From Epiperipatus broadwayi (taxonomy: Eukaryota; Onychophora; Udeonychophora; Euonychophora; Peripatidae), in assembly GCA_028023455.1 (NCBI GenBank), contig JAQFVV010012510.1, positions 2,895,420 through 2,959,419 of the forward strand: a stretch of 64,000 nucleotides of DNA, in the 5' to 3' direction. Positions within the stretch are counted from its first letter, which is position 1, and each line of letters begins with the position of its first letter. Below are positions 60,765 to 64,000 of the stretch, one piece after another. Made by a program: the position numbers and the translations under genes. The notes below the pieces were generated by a model. The model saw only the letters and a list, made by a program, of their open reading frames with translations. It was not told where the DNA came from and searched no databases.

Positions 60765-61104
60765 GTCTATCTGTGCAGCAGACAGCAGGCGAGTCTTAAC
60801 TAGTCGTATGTCGGTCAATTATTACATAGGAAATTCACACAACTGAGCATGTTTTGACAGGAATATGGGTGCTTGCAGTGACTTGTTGTAGCACGAGTCA
60901 TATGGTATCGCAAACAAGTCAAGGAATGCAAGTCGATTTGGGCTGGATTTCAAATCTATAAATGCCAGTGGTTTAGAAATAAGTTTTATCATTTTTTGTG
61001 TGCATTGCTAACAGTCATTAGTCAATAGGGTGATAGATAAGTGGTCATACAAAGTGTAAATTAAATATTTTATTTTGTAAATATTGTTGCAAATTTTATT
61101 ACTT

Positions 61105-61427
61105 TATTACGTCTGAATCCAATAAGAAATGTCAACAGTACGCTATTGAGTATTTGAAATATGGCTTTATTCAGTATCCTATGAACCAATTATTAAAGTA
61201 TGTGCTTGATTTGCCCAAAAGTATTTTCAAATGAAGCAATAAGGTTACAAGAGTATTTGGCTAGAATGCATGGTTTGTCCTATTTCCAAGTACTAGAAGA
61301 CAAATATTTTAAACACCTAACTATATCAAAACTTTTTGCTTGTTCCAGTGAACAAGATGATGACAGATTACAAGCTTTTTTTTTCCAAAATGGGTTTATT
61401 GATCAAATTATACAATTATATGGATAA
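61105..61427 (+). pseudogene. hAT transposase N-terminus with BED-type zinc finger
   Basis: Two frames together show the start of the protein. First comes SESNKKCQQYAIEYLKYGFI (61111-61170), then, after a frameshift near 61195, MCLICPKVFSNEAI with a second half H (ARMHG), then DKYFK and ACSSEQDDD. The C-x2-C ... H pattern and the KYGFI and KVFSNEAI phrases are typical of ZBED5/SCAND3-like hAT proteins. The likely start codon reads ACG. The rest of the transposase is absent. Confidence 0.8.
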
Positions 61428-61745
61428 ACAGAAGAGAAAACATAAAAAATACATACTATAAGAAAAATGGCGCCGCTTACACATTCAAAATAATTAAATT
61501 AACAGAACAATGTAATATATATTATATAATACAATAATATAAGATAATATATGAATGAAACAATAGTAAATATTAACAATTAGTTGAACAAATGATCCAA
61601 ATTATGTTGATAAAACAGGCGAGAAAACATATAAATACATACTATAAGCAAAATTGCTCAGCTTGCATATTCAAAATCATCAAATTAATGGGAAAAGGCA
61701 ATATACAGATGAAAAAATCATCAATATGAACAATTAGTTAATTAA
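61427..61745 (-). repeat. LINE-B 3' region, imperfect tandem duplication
   Basis: GAGAAAACATA...AATACATACTATAAG...CATTCAAAAT occurs at about 61433-61540 and again at about 61617-61700. Both copies are followed by an AACAATTAGTT phrase (61574 and 61729). It lies directly 3' (minus sense) of the LINE-B coding remnant and is probably its 3' UTR duplicated once. Confidence 0.65.
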
Positions 61746-63030
61746 ACCTATCAAGGTCAATCATTTCCCATGTAGTCTTGTATATTAATAGTGAGGCTAG
61801 TCTACTATCCCTTTCCTTTATTGTTTTGCTATTCTTGATAAATATTTGCAGCACATCAATGTTATTAGAATCAAACAGGAGTGCACATCTCATTAACCAA
61901 ATACTAACAACAAGATTGTCGCACTCCTTATCTTTGCAAATATTCCAGTTTTTGATTCCATGAATCAGCATTATCACCAGAGAGTGTTTTTTATACATTG
62001 AGTATGTAATGGTTCTACATTTCTGAAGTGCAATGCATCTGATGAAAATATGCTCCATAGTATCATCCTCCCTATGATACAATGAGCATATGGAATCAAT
62101 AGAGGTATGACCTCTGTACATTGTCAAAAAGCTCCCTATGGGGAGAGCATCAAGGTTGACTTTTAATAAAAAAATCGAAGTACTTTGGCTCCAGGTTCCA
62201 CCATTTGATTTTTTTTTTAGAAAATAAAGTTATTAATCTTTAGAATTTCTGTATAGTATCTTCATATATAAGATAATATGCATCCCAGTAATGAATTTTT
62301 GTGGGTTTCGATTAGTCTGGTATAAGGTTCATACTTGAAATGTCTGAAAGCAGATCAGAAAGCCAGCTATTAGTATCAGGCAGTGGAGTGTCTGTGGGAT
62401 GCATGACTAAAGGATGCGTATTTGGTGGAATCAGGTTAAATAATTTGTTGTATAAATTGAATGCACACTGAAGCCAAAGCACCTGTAGTGAATGAAGCCC
62501 CAGGCTATTTAGTTTGGAGGGTCTTTGAATTTTCCTGAGGCTAATCATTACAGATTTGTCCTTTCACAGAAGGCAAGAACATAGGGTGTTGATACTACGA
62601 ATGAATTTACTTGTGAACTTAATGAATGGCATGAAATAGGCAAGCCAGGGGAACAACAATATGTTTAATAATGCAATCTTTGCATATAATGAAGTGTATA
62701 CTTTTTGAAGTGAGTTGATTATTTTATTAGCAGATAACAAAATCACATTTTAAAGCTCCCTCCTCATAGCCATTGAAGAGAAATTGAGTGGAAGGTCAAA
62801 AAATTTGGGGGGCTTTGCTGAAAAGGGGAAGGAAATGTTTTTCCCTGAGGAAAGCCTCCATGCTGCTGATTTAGCCAAGTTGGAGCACAGACCAGATTTA
62901 CTTGTAAATTTGGACATAATCTTCGTGAGACCAGGAATGCACTTGCGAGATGGCAAGAACACCACCGCGTCATCCATACAAGCAATGTAGTGAATACAAT
63001 TTATCCAAACCACTTCAAACATTTTTTAGC
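61738..63030 (-). mobile_element. LINE-B fragment: L1/Tx1-like reverse transcriptase 3' half
   Basis: Minus-strand readings in order: a catalytic palm phrase YIACMDDAVVFLPS (62750-63022, with the Asp pair of a YxDD box), SGLCSNLAKSAAW, then LLFPWLAYFMPF, then ISLRKIQRPSKLNSLGL (62312-62548). A C-terminal Cys/His zinc-binding tail follows, CSLYHREDDTMEHIFIRC (61738-62127), in which the second Cys of the usual C-x2-C is Tyr. This order is that of L1/Tx1-type LINEs. Stops and frameshifts separate the pieces, and the 5' half is missing, so it is a dead, 5'-truncated copy. Confidence 0.8.
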
Positions 63031-63310
63031 AAAACTCTTTCTTTGTATATATACATACACTACGTTTCGACTGACCTGCAGTCTTCTTCAGAGCTATGAT
63101 ATAATGAACAAAATAAAATGAAATACATAACTATATAATAACACCATAAAAAAATTTTAAACAATAATAAACTAAAAACAACATAAAATATACTAAAAAA
63201 AAAAAAACTAATAATACTGAAATAAATAATCAAACCCAAATAAAACAGTTAAGCTTGTGGTTAAAACGCCTGTAGAGGTCCCTACTATCGCATTTTATAT
63301 GCATATTGTC
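63031..63310 (-). other. Possible Penelope-like element terminus with hammerhead-like core
   Basis: On the minus strand 63062-63097 reads CTGAAGA, a 5-bp stem GACTG/CAGTC with a CAGGT loop, then GAAAC. This resembles the CUGANGA...GAAAC core of hammerhead ribozymes found in Penelope-like element termini, with one extra A before the stem. The flanking stems I and III and the cleavage site were not found, so the call is tentative. Confidence 0.3.
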
Positions 63311-63525
63311 GAGGTAATAGCCTCAGTAAATATTACTTATGTAATCAATGTGCATTTAATAAATTTATAATTAAAACAGTTAATATAAAATAAATAAAAT
63401 GTACAACATAAATAGAAAATAAACATAAATTATACATGTGTATTCTTAACTTCATATATATATATATATTCAAGGACAACTATTAATCTAAATATATTTT
63501 CTATTTCATTATTATTAACAATCTA
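63311..63525. other. AT-rich non-coding stretch
   Basis: Nothing recognised. Confidence 0.5.
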
Positions 63526-63867
63526 CTAATTATTTCTTTTTGGTTTAAACCTTTGAGTGGCTGGCTCCTCTGTCATTGTGGAATCAGAGTAAATTCTAGA
63601 TGCAATAGGTCTGGACACTAAGACTCCAGAATTCGAAGTTGTCATGGAAGGTGAATTGAATAAAACCTGATTGAATAAGTCTAGAGGTTCTAATGGTTGG
63701 GATTGAGAAGAATTTATAAACTCAATTAAAGAAGTTTTATCAAATTCAAAATTATTAAATAGCAGTAAATCTGCAGATGGCCTTCGTGTATTATCTTCAT
63801 TAAGGTTAAAGGTAACTCGATTGCTGGAAGTAGTCTCATGGGTACAATGATGGATTTTTTTTTGCAT
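63526..63867 (-). CDS. Unassigned ORF, possible exon or element remnant
   Basis: A 113-codon open frame with a non-low-complexity composition (S, N, T, P, D) and a basic C-terminal end (RFKPKRNN). No domain is recognised. Upstream on the same strand, coherent reading continues in another frame (63880-64000: HKVCIPDNII, HTTTMFSVHIVNLF) toward the window edge, so it may be part of a frameshifted element or an exon. Codon use is less AT-biased than in the random ORFs around it. It is not linked with confidence to LINE-B. Confidence 0.3.
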   Translation of the reverse strand: MQKKIHHCTHETTSSNRVTFNLNEDNTRRPSADLLLFNNFEFDKTSLIEFINSSQSQPLEPLDLFNQVLFNSPSMTTSNSGVLVSRPIASRIYSDSTMTEEPATQRFKPKRNN

Positions 63868-64000
63868 TGCACAGATTGCAAACCCTATTCAGACAGTTTT
63901 TTACTAAATAAGTTCACAATATGTACAGAAAACATCGTGGTGGTATGCCCTGGAATGATATTATCAGGGATGCAGACTTTGTGCAATGGATTGTTGGTAT

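Larger units (their letters stand above)
60012..61437 (+). mobile_element. hAT element remnant with BED-finger transposase start
   Basis: Begins CTACGGTTTCCAAAGTGG, a hAT-like end, followed by a GC-rich sub-terminal block with runs of G and C (60040-60130). At its right it encodes the N-terminus of a ZBED5/SCAND3-like transposase. A Harbinger-like MITE is nested inside (60241-60761). The right end and target duplication are missing; the sequence switches to LINE-B near 61437. Confidence 0.7.

Overview
This window looks like an AT-rich (roughly 70% A+T by eye), intron- and repeat-dominated nuclear segment of an invertebrate animal. There are no operons, ribosome binding sites or dense ORFs. 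The one host gene I can support has GT-AG splicing across an intron of about 8 kb. Everything else recognisable is a transposable element or a repeat. The species cannot be fixed from the sequence. The main LINE resembles, from memory, the LINEs annotated as transposons in ticks, and the hAT relics are of the ZBED5/SCAND3 type. A chelicerate is therefore possible but unproven.

Layout. 1-3.6 kb: 3' part of a decayed LTR retrotransposon (gag remnant, polypurine tract, LTR, possible primer-binding site). 3.6-13.5 kb: AT-rich sequence with SINE-like family R1, one copy carrying a perfect 16-bp target duplication, and a 518-bp hAT MITE. 13.5-14.6 kb: a fold-back element and a long GATA microsatellite. 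15-21 kb: large palindromic R1 copies, a LINE 3' fragment and small hairpin MITEs. 21.7-23.3 kb: twelve tandem ~133-bp units, each with a tRNA-like module and a T-run on the minus strand. 24.9-25.7 kb: a mariner transposase relic. 26.2-34.9 kb: a secreted SUEL (galactose/rhamnose-binding) lectin gene whose intron holds tRNA-derived SINEs (R6), hairpin MITEs and a truncated LINE. 35-46 kb: R3 fold-back repeats, a nearly complete but dead LINE (LINE-A) and a minus-strand LINE endonuclease fragment (LINE-C). 46.4-49.2 kb: a 185-bp SPIN-like hAT MITE and a 1.5-kb hAT with perfect 8-bp target duplications. 49-59 kb: further R1/R3/R4/R6 copies, a LINE-A copy split by an R1 insertion and two fold-back elements. 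60-64 kb: a hAT with a BED-finger remnant and a nested Harbinger-like MITE, an L1/Tx1-like LINE fragment, a possible Penelope-like terminus and an unassigned ORF.

The only gene likely to serve the host is the lectin. The rest is a layered record of transposition. Nested insertions give relative ages: LINE-A before R1 at 53 kb, hAT before Harbinger-like MITE at 60 kb, and the lectin intron before its SINE and LINE passengers. The most unusual items are the tandem array of Pol III-like units, the SPIN-like MITE (a family known for horizontal transfer) and the abundance of long palindromic repeats.
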